From Marinobacter adhaerens HP15 (GTDB taxonomy: Bacteria; Pseudomonadota; Gammaproteobacteria; Pseudomonadales; Oleiphilaceae): a DNA stretch of 64,000 bases. A program made the position numbers and the translations under genes. How positions within the stretch are numbered: the stretch's first letter is position 1; each line of letters begins with the position of its first letter. The notes below the pieces were generated by a model. The model saw only the letters and a program-made list of their open reading frames with translations. It was not told where the DNA came from and did not search any database. The stretch is taken from assembly GCF_000166295.1 (NCBI RefSeq), contig NC_017506.1, forward strand, positions 1,302,001 to 1,366,000, in the 5' to 3' direction. Of this stretch, positions 44,841-54,525 are shown in pieces.

Positions 44841-45542
44841 TCAGGAATGCTCCGTATTGGACGATTCGCCGGCAATCGCTTCAGGGTTCAGGATCTTATC
44901 TCTCGGTGACGGCTCTTCGTTGAGCCGCTCCCGGATAATCTGACGGTTTTCCCGAAAATAGATCAGCGCTTTCTGAACCGCTTTCACTACAGCCCTTGGC
45001 GTGATGGTCGCGCCTGTGAACTGATCGAATTCTCCACCATTCTTTTTAACGTTCCACTCCCGGTGCGGTGGTTTGCCCAGCGAGCGGCCATCGAAACTCT
45101 TGATCCAGTCGGATTTGCGGGTTTCGATCTGGTCTCCCAGCCCCGGCGTTTCCTTGTGACTGGTTACCCTCACTCCGAGAATGGTCCCCGTCATGTCCAC
45201 TCCCACGAGGAGATGAATCTTGCCGGAATACCCGTCGGGTGCTACCACGGGCATTATCATGCCAATGGGCTGCTCGTTCTGTCGAGCTACCCAGACGTTC
45301 AGAGGGCCGGGCTGTGCCAGGCGCTCACTGGCAGGCAACTGTACCGTATCCCTGAGCAGGTCGTTGTTGTGCCGGCTTTCGGGAATGATTTCATACAGGG
45401 CCTGGGCCTCTGCGCGGGCGGCCTGTTCACGAATTCGCTCTTCCGTGGCCACCTGGGTTACGGCAATGGTGCCGCCGGTGATCACGGCGAACAGGCCGAG
45501 CCCGATGGCGCTGCGGCGGATGGACTGTGCAACTGCAGCCAT
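44841..45542 (-). CDS. rsxG: Electron transport complex subunit RsxG/RnfG
   Basis: 233 residues. One N-terminal transmembrane segment ([22 protein letters not shown]) precedes a periplasmic FMN-binding domain with [18 protein letters not shown], in which a Thr of the GATIT motif carries covalent FMN in characterised homologues. It lies 2 bases from both neighbours, rsxD and rsxE. Confidence 0.97.
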   Translation of the reverse strand: MAAVAQSIRRSAIGLGLFAVITGGTIAVTQVATEERIREQAARAEAQALYEIIPESRHNNDLLRDTVQLPASERLAQPGPLNVWVARQNEQPIGMIMPVVAPDGYSGKIHLLVGVDMTGTILGVRVTSHKETPGLGDQIETRKSDWIKSFDGRSLGKPPHREWNVKKNGGEFDQFTGATITPRAVVKAVQKALIYFRENRQIIRERLNEEPSPRDKILNPEAIAGESSNTEHS

Positions 45543-45544
45543 GA

Positions 45545-46594
45545 TTACCCCTGGCTCCCCGGTACACCCCGACGGGCCTTGTGGTGGCCATAAGTGCGTG
45601 GAGGTGTGTAATGATCAATGAAAGGAACGGCAAAATTCATCAGAAGAACGCTGAACGCCACGGCGTCGGGATAATTGCCCCAGGTGCGGATCAGGTAGAT
45701 CAGAATGCCAATTCCCGCTCCATAGATGAGTTTCCCCTGGTGGCTCGTAGCTGCTGACACCGGGTCGGTAGCGATAAAAAAGGCGCCGAGCATGGTCCCG
45801 CCTGCAAGCAGATGCAGGGATAGTGGTGCATAGAGGTCGGCATTGTTGCCAAAGGCCAGGCTCATTACGATCATCCCACCAAGAAATCCTGCCGGAATGT
45901 GCCAGGTAATGATCCGCAGGGCGATGAGCAGAAGGCCTCCTGCCAGAAATGCCGCATTGACCCATTCCCAGCCTCTGGCGATACCCTCACCAAACGTCGG
46001 GTGGTTCAGCACCTCGGTTGCTGTGTGGGTGGTGATCTTGTGTTTGTACTCGTCAAGAGGCGTTGCCATTGTCCAGCCATCGACCGCTGTTTGCTGGCCG
46101 GAGGCTATGGTTGCCAGGGTCTCGCCAAAGCCCGGAGCACCGTCCCAGAGCATGGCGGGCTCTGCCCAGTTCGTCGTCATCGCCACCGGAAAAGACACCA
46201 GAACCAGGGCGTAACCAACCATGGCAGGGTTGAAAGGATTTGAGCCCAGCCCGCCATAGAGTTGTTTGGCCACAACGATAGCCGAGATCACTGCGACCGC
46301 AGATACCCACCAGGGCGCAAATTGTGGCAGCGACAGACCTAACAGAAGGCCGGTGACGGCGGCCGTATTGTCTTTGATGAAGAAGGCGACCGGCTTTTTT
46401 CTGAGCTTGAGCAGGGCAGCTTCAGAGGCGATCGCCAGGGCAATACAGAAGACCACGTTGATCAGGTTGCCCCAGCCGAAGAATAGCGTCTGGGCCAACA
46501 GGCCAGGCAATGCCGCAATAAGAACCCACAACATCACGCGGGATGTTGGCCGGGCCTTGTGGGCGTGTGGCGATGACTGCTGAACAAATGCCAT
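45545..46594 (-). CDS. rsxD: Electron transport complex subunit RsxD/RnfD
   Basis: 349 residues with about nine hydrophobic segments of the NqrB/RnfD family. [20 protein letters not shown] contains the Ser/Thr region where FMN is covalently attached in homologues, and [24 protein letters not shown] is the other family hallmark. It lies between rsxC (21-base gap) and rsxG (2-base gap). Confidence 0.97.
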   Translation of the reverse strand: MAFVQQSSPHAHKARPTSRVMLWVLIAALPGLLAQTLFFGWGNLINVVFCIALAIASEAALLKLRKKPVAFFIKDNTAAVTGLLLGLSLPQFAPWWVSAVAVISAIVVAKQLYGGLGSNPFNPAMVGYALVLVSFPVAMTTNWAEPAMLWDGAPGFGETLATIASGQQTAVDGWTMATPLDEYKHKITTHTATEVLNHPTFGEGIARGWEWVNAAFLAGGLLLIALRIITWHIPAGFLGGMIVMSLAFGNNADLYAPLSLHLLAGGTMLGAFFIATDPVSAATSHQGKLIYGAGIGILIYLIRTWGNYPDAVAFSVLLMNFAVPFIDHYTPPRTYGHHKARRGVPGSQG

Positions 46595-46615
46595 GGATGT
46601 GTTGCCTGATCTCGT

Positions 46616-48445
46616 TTAGTGGGTTGTCTGGGATTCAGTCGGACCGGCGGCCAGCTTTTCTCTGGCCTCAGACAGCGCCTCTTCCGCTCTTTGCACCCGA
46701 TCGTGATTCTTGGCCACGGCCCTCTCCAGCTTCTCGACGTTGTCTGCCTGCTGGGCTTTGGCGTCATCAAGCATGCCTTGCATGGTTTCCAGCTTGGACC
46801 TGGCCTGCTCCAGCTGCTTCTCAAGGGCCTCGATGTCGGGCTTTTCTTCGGTCGGCGGCGCACTGGGGGCAGGCGACTGGGACGCTTGTGCCTTTGCTTT
46901 CTTACGGGCCAGGGCCTGCTCCACAAGCGCCGACTTGGCGGCACGTTCGTCAACAGCCTGACCGTCGGCGGCCGCTTTCTCCGCCTCTGCCTGTTTTTTC
47001 GCGGCTGCTTCGGCTGCGGCCTGCGCCCGCTCCTTGCGCCTCAGTTCTTTCTCCTGTTGCTCGCGCTCGAGGCGGGCCTGGCGTGCCTCGAAGCGTTCCC
47101 GGGCCCGGTCGGCTTTCAACTGTTCTGCCTGTTGGGCACGGATTTCACCCTTGGCGAACCGATAGTACTGAACCAGCGGAATCGAACTCGGGCAAACATA
47201 GGAACAGGCGCCACATTCTATGCAGTCAAACAGGTTCAGGTGCTCCGCCTTTTCAAATTCGGTGGCCTTGGCGTGCCAGAAAAGTTGCTGCGGCAACAGC
47301 TCCATGGGGCAGGCTTCGGCGCACTGGCCACACCGGATGCAGGGTTGTTCCGGTGGTGGTGCCGGCAGTTCAGCTGCCGTTGCCGCAATCACGCAATTGG
47401 TGGTCTTGATGACCGGTACCGCTTCGGTCGTGAGTGTGTAACCCATCATGGGGCCGCCAAGCACCAGGCGGCTGACCGCATCCTGGTTAACACCAGCCTG
47501 CCCGAGCAGATGCTTAATCGGTGTGCCAATAAGCGTTTCGAAGTTGCCCGGTTCCCGAACGGCTTCCCCCGTGATGGTAACAATTCGGGAAATCAGCGGC
47601 GTACCCTCCAGGACCGCATTTGCCACGGCAACGGCGGTTCCGATGTTCTGGCACATCACGCCGATATCGGCGGGAATTCCGCCGCTGGGCACTTCCATGC
47701 CGGTCAGTATCTGGATCAGCTGTTTCTCGCCACCGGAGGGATACTTGGTGGGAACAACCGCAATTTCGGTCTGGGTGCCTTCGGTGGCTTTTCGCAGCGC
47801 GGCAATGGCTTCGGGTTTGTTGTCCTCAATACCGATCACGCAACGCTCGGGGCGCAGAATCCACGCCATGATTTTTAGCCCGGCAACCACCTCGTCGGCC
47901 TTTTCCCGCATGGTCATGTCATCAGCGGTGATATAGGGCTCGCATTCTGCGCCGTTCAGAATGAGCGTGCTGACCTTGCGATCCCTTGGTGGCCGGAGTT
48001 TGATATTGGTGGGAAAGCCGGCTCCACCCATACCGGAAATACCGGCATCACGGATAATTTGCAGAACCTCGTCGCGCTCCAGAGAACGATAATCCGCCAC
48101 TGGACTGCGCTGGCAACATTGGTCCTCGCCATCCGGTTTCAGGGTGATGCACCGGTCCGCCATACCTGAGGGATGGGGGACAGGGAAGTCGGCGATGCTC
48201 TCGATTACCCCGGACGTCGGTGCATGAACGGGAACGCCCATGCCGGTTTTAACGTCGGCAATTTTCTGGCCCTTCAAAACCCGCTCGCCGACCTCAACAA
48301 TGGCCTCCGCCGGATCGCCGATGTGCTGCTGAAGTGGCAGAACCAACTGGGCAGGCATGCCCGCATCGCGAATCGGACGCGCGGTCGAGATGTCTTTGTG
48401 TTCCGGAGGATGTATACCGCCGGAGAAGTCCCAGAGTTGAGTCAT
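46616..48445 (-). CDS. rsxC: Electron transport complex subunit RsxC/RnfC
   Basis: 609 residues. It begins with a typical FSGGIHPPEHKDIS segment. The NADH/FMN-binding domain includes GMGGAGFPTNIKLRPP, and two 4Fe-4S sites follow (CIRCGQCAEACPMELLP and CIECGACSYVCPSSIPL). The last roughly 170 residues are an Ala/Glu/Lys/Arg-rich tail likely to be coiled coil (for example ARLEREQQEKELRRKERAQA), variable in length among gammaproteobacteria. Its ATG overlaps the rsxB stop by 1 base (TGATG). Confidence 0.97.
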   Translation of the reverse strand: MTQLWDFSGGIHPPEHKDISTARPIRDAGMPAQLVLPLQQHIGDPAEAIVEVGERVLKGQKIADVKTGMGVPVHAPTSGVIESIADFPVPHPSGMADRCITLKPDGEDQCCQRSPVADYRSLERDEVLQIIRDAGISGMGGAGFPTNIKLRPPRDRKVSTLILNGAECEPYITADDMTMREKADEVVAGLKIMAWILRPERCVIGIEDNKPEAIAALRKATEGTQTEIAVVPTKYPSGGEKQLIQILTGMEVPSGGIPADIGVMCQNIGTAVAVANAVLEGTPLISRIVTITGEAVREPGNFETLIGTPIKHLLGQAGVNQDAVSRLVLGGPMMGYTLTTEAVPVIKTTNCVIAATAAELPAPPPEQPCIRCGQCAEACPMELLPQQLFWHAKATEFEKAEHLNLFDCIECGACSYVCPSSIPLVQYYRFAKGEIRAQQAEQLKADRARERFEARQARLEREQQEKELRRKERAQAAAEAAAKKQAEAEKAAADGQAVDERAAKSALVEQALARKKAKAQASQSPAPSAPPTEEKPDIEALEKQLEQARSKLETMQGMLDDAKAQQADNVEKLERAVAKNHDRVQRAEEALSEAREKLAAGPTESQTTH

Positions 48446-49022
48446 CAGGCACTGGCTCCCTGGCGATCGGTGGCAATGAGTCCGGATTTGGGCGGTGTCC
48501 AGGTCCAGGTACGAATATCGGGTTCCACCGTCACCATGTCGATGCAGTCCACCGGGCAGGGATCAACACACAGATCGCAGCCGGTGCATTCGCTCTCAAT
48601 GACCGTGTGCATGTGCTTGGCGGCGCCAAGAATGGCGTCCACGGGGCAGGCCTGGATGCACTTGGTGCAACCAATGCATTCGTCCTCACGAATCACCGCA
48701 ACCCGTTTGACCTGTTCAACGCCGTGTTCGGCATCCAGGGGTTCCGGTTCCACATCCAGCAGGTCTGCCAGTGCCTTGATGGTAGACTCGCCGCCCGGCG
48801 GGCATTTGTTGATCGGCCCCCCTCGGCAATGGATTCGGCGTAGGGCCGGCAACCGGGATAGCCGCACTGGCCACACTGGGTCTGGGGAAGAAGGGCGTCA
48901 ATCTGATCCACCAGCGGGTTGCCCTCCACCCTGAACCGTTCGGCCGCAAATCCGAGCAGGCCGCCGAAAACAACGGCCAGGGCCAGAAGCACCACAACGG
49001 CAACAAGAACGCTTGTCCACAT
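48445..49022 (-). pseudogene. rsxB: rsxB/rnfB, electron transport complex ferredoxin subunit, interrupted by a 1-base frameshift
   Basis: The N-terminal part (from the ATG at 49022) has a membrane anchor and the 4Fe-4S domain [20 protein letters not shown]. The C-terminal part, in another frame, continues with [19 protein letters not shown] and two 4Fe-4S motifs ([16 protein letters not shown] and [16 protein letters not shown]). The junction falls at a run of six C on the plus strand (48817-48822); one extra base there would restore [15 protein letters not shown]. Both halves are otherwise well preserved and all flanking rsx genes are intact, so either a sequencing or assembly error or a recent slippage mutation is likely. 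RsxB normally relays electrons between RsxC and the membrane subunits. Confidence 0.9.
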
Positions 49023-49051
49023 AACCTGTTACTCCTAATCCCGCCGGCCGA

Positions 49052-49633
49052 TCAAACGCTGACCAGGCCGCCAAAGCCCAGGAAAGCCAGGGCCATCAAT
49101 CCGGCTGTCACCAGCCCGATGGCAGCACCGCGAAAGGCCACCGGCACATCGGACACGGCGATGCGCTCACGCATGGCGGCGAACAGCACCAGAACCATCG
49201 AGAAGCCCGCTGCTGCACCAAATCCATACAACACGGACTCAACGAAGTTGTTGTTCTTGTTGATGTTAAGCAGGGCGACGCCCAGCACCGCGCAATTCGT
49301 GGTGATCAACGGAAGGAAGATGCCCAATACCCGGTAAAGCAACGGGCTGGTTTTGCGCACCACCATCTCGGTGAACTGAACCACCACGGCAATCACCAGG
49401 ATAAAGGTGATGGTTCTGAGGAACGCGAGGTCCAGCGGCTCGAGCAGGTAGGTATAGGCAAGGTAACTGCACACCGAAGCCAGGGTCAGCACGAACGTGG
49501 TGGCCAGGGACATCCCCATGGCCGTTTCCAGTTTTCCGGAAACGCCCATAAAGGGACACAGGCCCAGGAACTGAACCAGTACAAAATTGTTCACCAGAAT
49601 GGTGCTGACCAGAATCAGCAGATATTCGGTCAT
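49052..49633 (-). CDS. rsxA: Electron transport complex subunit RsxA/RnfA
   Basis: 193 residues, the exact usual length, with six transmembrane segments. [27 protein letters not shown] and [15 protein letters not shown] are hallmarks of the NqrE/RsxA family. It is the first gene of the minus-strand operon rsxA-B-C-D-G-E-nth, 29 bases before rsxB. Confidence 0.98.
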   Translation of the reverse strand: MTEYLLILVSTILVNNFVLVQFLGLCPFMGVSGKLETAMGMSLATTFVLTLASVCSYLAYTYLLEPLDLAFLRTITFILVIAVVVQFTEMVVRKTSPLLYRVLGIFLPLITTNCAVLGVALLNINKNNNFVESVLYGFGAAAGFSMVLVLFAAMRERIAVSDVPVAFRGAAIGLVTAGLMALAFLGFGGLVSV

Positions 49634-49678
49634 TTACCTTGCTCCATTGGCACCTGTCAGCGCTCAGCCCGGTCGCCC

Positions 49679-51709
49679 TTACATAATCCGCATGCCGGGC
49701 GTGGCGCCCGAATCCGGGGACAGGATAAAGATGTCCTTGCCTCCCGGGCCGGCCGCCAGAACCATACCCTCGGACATTCCGAACTTCATCTTCCGCGGCT
49801 TGAGGTTGGCGACCATGACGGTCAGGCGTCCCTCGAGATCTTCCGGCTTGTAGGCTGACTTGATACCAGCAAACACGTTGCGCTCGCCATGCCCTATGTC
49901 AAGGGTGAGGCGAAGAAGCTTGTCGGCACCTTCCACATGCTCTGCTTTGACAATTTTAACGACCCGAAGATCCACTTTCGCGAAATCGCCAAATTCTATT
50001 TCATCGGCGATGGGTTCAAGATTGGCAGCGGGTGCCGGTTTTCCGGTCGCTGCGGGCAACTCCTCCTTGGAGGAATCCAGCATTTTCTCGATCTGGGCCA
50101 TATCCACACGGTTCATCAACGGCTTGAACTTGTTGATGCCGTGGTTCTCCAGGCGTTCGCTCCGATTGTTCCAGTCCAGCGGTGCATTCAGGAAAGCCTC
50201 GGAGGCCTTGGCGGTCTCCGGCAGCACCGGTGCCAGATAGGTCATCAGAAGATGGAACATGTTGATGGCGTTGGTGCAGATGGCCTGGAGATTCTCGTCC
50301 TGGCCTTCCTGCTTGGCGATCACCCAAGGCTGCTCATCATTGACGTACTGGTTGGCAATGTCTGCCAGTTCCATGATCCGTCTCATCGCGCGGCCGAATT
50401 CGCGGGACTCGTAGTATTCCTCGATTTCCTTGCCGGCCTCGATGAATTCCTTCAGTTTGGCGTGCTCGGTGACCTGGCCAAGCTGGCCGTCGAAGCGCTT
50501 GGTAATGAAACCGGCACTGCGGCTGGCAATGTTTACCACCTTGCCCACCAGATCCGAGTTCACCCGGGCAGCAAAGTCTTCCAGGTTCAGGTCCATGTCA
50601 TCCACGCTGCCGGTCAGCTTGGCGGCGAAGTAGTAGCGCAGGTATTCGGGGTTCAGATGATCCAGGTAAGTGCGCGCCATGATGAACGTGCCGCGGGACT
50701 TGGACATTTTCTTCCCGTTAACGGTGACAAAGCCGTGAGCCCAGACTGCGGTTGGTGTGCGGAAGCCCGCATCGTGCAGCATGGACGGCCAGAACAGCGC
50801 GTGGAAGTTGATGATGTCCTTGCCGATGAAGTGGTAGACCTCGGCGGTGGAATCGGCCTTCCAGAAGTGCTCGAAATCGATGCCTTCCCGGTTGCAAAGG
50901 TTCTTGAAGCTGGCAAGGTAGCCGATCGGCGCATCCAGCCACACGTAGAAGTATTTCCCGGGCGCGTCCGGAATCTCGAAACCGAAGTAGGGCGCATCAC
51001 GGCTGATGTCCCACTCCTGAAGGCCTGCGTCCAGCCATTCCGCCAGTTTGTTGGCCACCTGGGGTTGCAGCGTGCCGCTGCGGGTCCACTTGGCGAGGAA
51101 GTCCTGGAAATCCGGCAGCTTGAAGAAATAGTGCTCGGACTCTTTCTCGATCGGTGTGGCGCCGGAAACCGCCGAGCGCGGATTGATCAGCTCGGCCGGC
51201 GTGTAGGTTGCGCCACAGGCCTCGCAGTTATCCCCGTACTGGTCCTCGGTTTTGCACTTGGGGCAGGTGCCCTTGATGAACCGGTCCGCCAGGAACATGT
51301 TCTTCTCAGGGTCGTAGGACTGGGTAATCTTGCGCGTGGCAATGTGCCCGTTTTCCTGAAGCTGACGGTAAATATATTCCGAGAAATAGCGGTTCTCTTC
51401 GGAATGGGTGGTGTAATAGTTGTCGAACAGGATGTGGAACCCGGCGAAGTCCTCCTGATGCTCCTCGCGGATCCGGTCGATCAGCTGCTCGGAGGTAATG
51501 CCTTCCCGCTCGGCACGAAGCATGATGGCAGTGCCATGGGCGTCATCGGCGCAAACGTAGTAACAATTCTGGCCACGCATCTTCTGATAACGCACCCAGA
51601 TGTCGGTCTGAATGTATTCCAGCAGGTGCCCCAGATGAATAGGGCCGTTGGCGTACGGCAGGGCGCTGGTAACCAGAATATCGCGCTGTTGCTTGCTCGC
51701 TTGCGTCAT
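49679..51709 (-). CDS. metG: Methionyl-tRNA synthetase
   Basis: 676 residues. The HIGH-like motif is [15 protein letters not shown], the zinc knuckles are [21 protein letters not shown], and the KMSKS loop is [11 protein letters not shown]. The C-terminal EMAP/Trbp111-like tRNA-binding domain ([22 protein letters not shown] to the end) indicates the dimeric long form. It lies 45 bases before rsxA in the transcribed direction and is divergent from apbC, an arrangement common in gammaproteobacteria. Confidence 0.98.
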   Translation of the reverse strand: MTQASKQQRDILVTSALPYANGPIHLGHLLEYIQTDIWVRYQKMRGQNCYYVCADDAHGTAIMLRAEREGITSEQLIDRIREEHQEDFAGFHILFDNYYTTHSEENRYFSEYIYRQLQENGHIATRKITQSYDPEKNMFLADRFIKGTCPKCKTEDQYGDNCEACGATYTPAELINPRSAVSGATPIEKESEHYFFKLPDFQDFLAKWTRSGTLQPQVANKLAEWLDAGLQEWDISRDAPYFGFEIPDAPGKYFYVWLDAPIGYLASFKNLCNREGIDFEHFWKADSTAEVYHFIGKDIINFHALFWPSMLHDAGFRTPTAVWAHGFVTVNGKKMSKSRGTFIMARTYLDHLNPEYLRYYFAAKLTGSVDDMDLNLEDFAARVNSDLVGKVVNIASRSAGFITKRFDGQLGQVTEHAKLKEFIEAGKEIEEYYESREFGRAMRRIMELADIANQYVNDEQPWVIAKQEGQDENLQAICTNAINMFHLLMTYLAPVLPETAKASEAFLNAPLDWNNRSERLENHGINKFKPLMNRVDMAQIEKMLDSSKEELPAATGKPAPAANLEPIADEIEFGDFAKVDLRVVKIVKAEHVEGADKLLRLTLDIGHGERNVFAGIKSAYKPEDLEGRLTVMVANLKPRKMKFGMSEGMVLAAGPGGKDIFILSPDSGATPGMRIM

Positions 51710-51907
51710 GGTGATGTCCGAACCTTATGTTGACACGGGTTGGAAAGACAAAACGGGGAACTGGTGGCTGTCTTGATTGATTGCCCCAGGTAAAGACCCC
51801 ATATGGTCAGAAACGGGCACAGATGATACCTTCCGAGCAGAGAATTTTCACCCGAATCACCTGTTTCCGTGCTTAAAATCGAGCATGAGCTTATTCCGGA
51901 GAACCCG

Positions 51908-53008
51908 ATGACACAGATTTCTGAGCAGGCCCTGCAATCAGCGGTTCGCGAGTTCCGTGATCCTTACCTCAACAAGGACCTCTACCAACTGGGTGCCGTA
52001 AAATCCCTGAACGCCGACGAGCGCGGAAACGTCACCCTCATGGTCGAGCTGCCATACCCCTCGAAAGGCATTGCAGGTGCCCTCAAGCAGCTTGTCGGTA
52101 ATGCTCTGGAAGACGTCGACGGTGTCGAGAATGTGGACGTCCACGTGGGCCAGAAAATCCACTCCTACAAAGTCCAGAAAGATCTGCCCTCGGTACCCGG
52201 CGTGAAAAACATCATCGCTGTCGCGTCGGGCAAGGGTGGCGTCGGTAAATCCACCACCGCCGTCAACCTGGCCCTGGCACTCCAGGCCGAAGGTGCACGG
52301 GTCGGCATCCTCGACGCCGACATCTACGGCCCCAGCATCGGCATGATGCTCGGCGTGCCCGAAGGCAAACGCCCGGACACACGCGAAAACAAATACTTCG
52401 TCCCCATGGACGCCCACGGCCTCCAGGCCAACTCCATGGCTTTTGTCGTTACCGAGAAAACCCCCATGGTCTGGCGCGGCCCCATGGTCAGCGGCGCCGT
52501 GATGCAACTGCTCCAGCAGACCCTCTGGAACGAACTCGACTACCTCATCGTCGACATGCCCCCCGGCACCGGCGACATCCAGCTCACCCTGGCCCAGAAA
52601 GTCCCGGTAACCGGCGCCGTCATCGTCACCACACCACAGGACATCGCCCTGCTGGACGGCAAGAAAGGCATCGAAATGTTCCGCAAAGTCGATATCCCGG
52701 TGCTTGGCGTGGTCGAAAACATGAGCGTCCACATCTGCAGCAACTGCGGCCACGAAGAACCCCTCTTCGGCCACGGCGGCGGTGAACGCATTGCCCAGGA
52801 ATACGACACAACACTCCTGGGCCAACTGCCCCTGCACATGACCATCCGCGAACAGACCGACGGCGGCACCCCCTCAGTGATCGCCGAACCGGACTCCGAA
52901 GTGGCCCGTCGTTACCGGGATATCGCGAGAAGGGTAGGGGCTGAACTGTCCACTCGGGAGCGAAACCTTTCCGGTTCGATCTCAAGCGTTTCAGTCACGG
53001 AGCACTGA
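51908..53008 (+). CDS. apbC: Mrp/ApbC-type Fe-S cluster carrier ATPase
   Basis: 366 residues from the ATG at 51908, preceded by CCGGAGA; a GTG at 51869 is less likely. The N-terminal DUF59-like part (FRDPYLNKDLYQLGAVKSL) precedes a deviant Walker A motif VASGKGGVGKSTTAVNLA, DADIYGPSIGMML, and the cluster-binding C-x2-C in HICSNCGHEE. It carries Fe-S clusters to target apoproteins. Its 3' half is noticeably richer in C-ending codons than other genes in the window. A palindromic repeat element follows. Confidence 0.96.
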   Translation: MTQISEQALQSAVREFRDPYLNKDLYQLGAVKSLNADERGNVTLMVELPYPSKGIAGALKQLVGNALEDVDGVENVDVHVGQKIHSYKVQKDLPSVPGVKNIIAVASGKGGVGKSTTAVNLALALQAEGARVGILDADIYGPSIGMMLGVPEGKRPDTRENKYFVPMDAHGLQANSMAFVVTEKTPMVWRGPMVSGAVMQLLQQTLWNELDYLIVDMPPGTGDIQLTLAQKVPVTGAVIVTTPQDIALLDGKKGIEMFRKVDIPVLGVVENMSVHICSNCGHEEPLFGHGGGERIAQEYDTTLLGQLPLHMTIREQTDGGTPSVIAEPDSEVARRYRDIARRVGAELSTRERNLSGSISSVSVTEH

Positions 53009-53058
53009 CAACGTCTCGAGGTTTGCGGCGTTTCACTCCGAAGTTAGTTCGCGGTCTT

Positions 53059-53150
53059 AGGGGCAGCCTTCCAAAAATGTCGAAGGCCATGGATGGCCTT
53101 CGCCAAGCGCACATGGATGTGCTCGTAGCGGTTTTTGGAAGGCTGCTCCT
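53059..53150. repeat. REP/MITE-like palindromic element with two internal hairpins
   Basis: Outer arms 53059-53077 and 53132-53150 pair over 19 bases with one mismatch (AGGGGCAGCCTTCCAAAAA against AGGAGCAGCCTTCCAAAAA). Inside are two more perfect hairpins, CGAAGGCCA-TGGA-TGGCCTTCG (53081-53102) and GCACA-TGGA-TGTGC (53109-53122), both with a TGGA loop. It lies between apbC and dcd. The whole can fold into a three-way junction. No T tract follows the outer stem. Whether it is repeated elsewhere in the genome cannot be seen here. Confidence 0.8.
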
Positions 53151-53288
53151 ATGAGCGCAGCCCGCCAATTCTGAGGTCCGAGCACTCAGCCGCAGCCCCC
53201 AGAAGTAAAGACTCGACAGCCTTCGACAGACCCCAAGGGAAAAGGTAAACTACGCCCCAATTTTCCCAGTGGATACGAGACTTCGCCA

Positions 53289-53855
53289 ATGAGCATCAAA
53301 TCCGACAAGTGGATTCGCCGGATGTCCGAACAACACGGCATGATCGAACCGTTCGAAAGCGGACAGGTTCGTGAAACCGAAAAAGGCCGCGTGATCTCTT
53401 ACGGCACCTCCAGCTACGGCTACGACGTACGCTGCAGCAACGAATTCAAAATCTTCACCAACGTCCACTCCGCCACCGTGGACCCGAAGAACTTCGACGA
53501 AAACAGCTTCGTCAACTACACCGGCGACGTCTGCATCATCCCGCCGAACTCCTTTGCACTGGCCCGCACCGTTGAATACTTCCGCATTCCACGAAGCGTC
53601 CTGACCATCTGCCTGGGCAAGTCCACCTATGCGCGTTGCGGCATCATCGTCAACGTCACCCCGCTGGAGCCGGAATGGGAAGGCCAGGTTACCCTGGAAT
53701 TCTCCAACACCACCAACCTGCCGGCGAAGATCTACGCCAACGAAGGCGTCGCCCAGATGCTCTTCTTTGAGTCCGACGAGATCTGTGAAACCAGCTACAA
53801 AGACCGCGGCGGCAAATATCTTGGCCAGACCGGCGTGACCCTGCCCAGGACATGA
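53289..53855 (+). CDS. dcd: dCTP deaminase
   Basis: 188 residues. [19 protein letters not shown] opens the typical N terminus, and the catalytic and trimer region contains [27 protein letters not shown] and [12 protein letters not shown]. It deaminates dCTP to dUTP for thymidylate synthesis. It overlaps the next gene by 4 bases (ATGA). Confidence 0.98.
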   Translation: MSIKSDKWIRRMSEQHGMIEPFESGQVRETEKGRVISYGTSSYGYDVRCSNEFKIFTNVHSATVDPKNFDENSFVNYTGDVCIIPPNSFALARTVEYFRIPRSVLTICLGKSTYARCGIIVNVTPLEPEWEGQVTLEFSNTTNLPAKIYANEGVAQMLFFESDEICETSYKDRGGKYLGQTGVTLPRT

Positions 53856-54451
53856 ACGCCAACCAGTTCCTGAAAGCCGTTTCACAACTGCAGGGATGGC
53901 GCGAATGCGCCTTCCTGCTCGCTCTGGCTGAGCGCTCATTCCCGAACTACGCCCTGTTTGCCGATGCCATGGGCCTGAAGACCGGTGCCAAAATGCGCCA
54001 GCTTCTGGATCTTGGCTGGGATCTCCTCCAAAAAGACGTCTCCGAATCGGCGATCCCGCAGTTGCTCGCCAAACTGGAAACCCTGTCGCCGGACGTGGAC
54101 GCCTACGACGCCTACGGTGTTTACCCGGCCTTCGACTTCTGTCAGCTACTGGAGCAGGCTCTGCTGAACCGCCTGAACCCCTCCAAACACCGCGCTACCG
54201 ATGCGTCACAGATGGCGACCGGAACCGTGATGAACTTTATTGAGCTGTCCGAAGGGGAAGACCTCGAGGAAGACGAGCTCGTCCGTCTGCTTGATCATCA
54301 CCCGTTGATGAAAGAAGACAAAACCTTCCAGCGGGACCTGATCCTGGAGCTGAAGCGCCAACGCACGCCAACCGATCAGTTCGTGGCCCGTCTCCGGGAG
54401 GATGCAGCCAACGAGGGCGTCAGTAACCTTGGCATTTCGCTCACCGAATAA
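53852..54451 (+). CDS. YjaG/DUF416 family protein
   Basis: 199 residues. It is helical and soluble with [26 protein letters not shown] near the N terminus and EDEELVR-like acidic helices ([20 protein letters not shown]) later, a pattern I associate with DUF416 (YjaG). Function is unknown. It is translationally coupled to dcd by an ATGA overlap. Confidence 0.85.
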   Translation: MNANQFLKAVSQLQGWRECAFLLALAERSFPNYALFADAMGLKTGAKMRQLLDLGWDLLQKDVSESAIPQLLAKLETLSPDVDAYDAYGVYPAFDFCQLLEQALLNRLNPSKHRATDASQMATGTVMNFIELSEGEDLEEDELVRLLDHHPLMKEDKTFQRDLILELKRQRTPTDQFVARLREDAANEGVSNLGISLTE

Positions 54452-54525
54452 ACGTTGGGGAGCGAGCAAGCTACACTTTCGGTATTACCCGTTGTATTCA
54501 GAATAGGTCAGATGGATTTTATCCC

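Noticed and set aside
48445..49022. Two separate small genes instead of one rsxB
   Set aside because: The two frames join into one well-known protein with adjacent conserved residues on both sides of a homopolymer run, within an otherwise intact rsx operon.
49889..51733. Long open frame on the plus strand opposite metG
   Set aside because: metG motifs are clear on the minus strand; the opposite frame is a codon-bias shadow.
53059..53150. Palindromic element as a CRISPR repeat or a rho-independent terminator
   Set aside because: There is only one copy in the window, with no spacers, and no T tract follows the outer stem.
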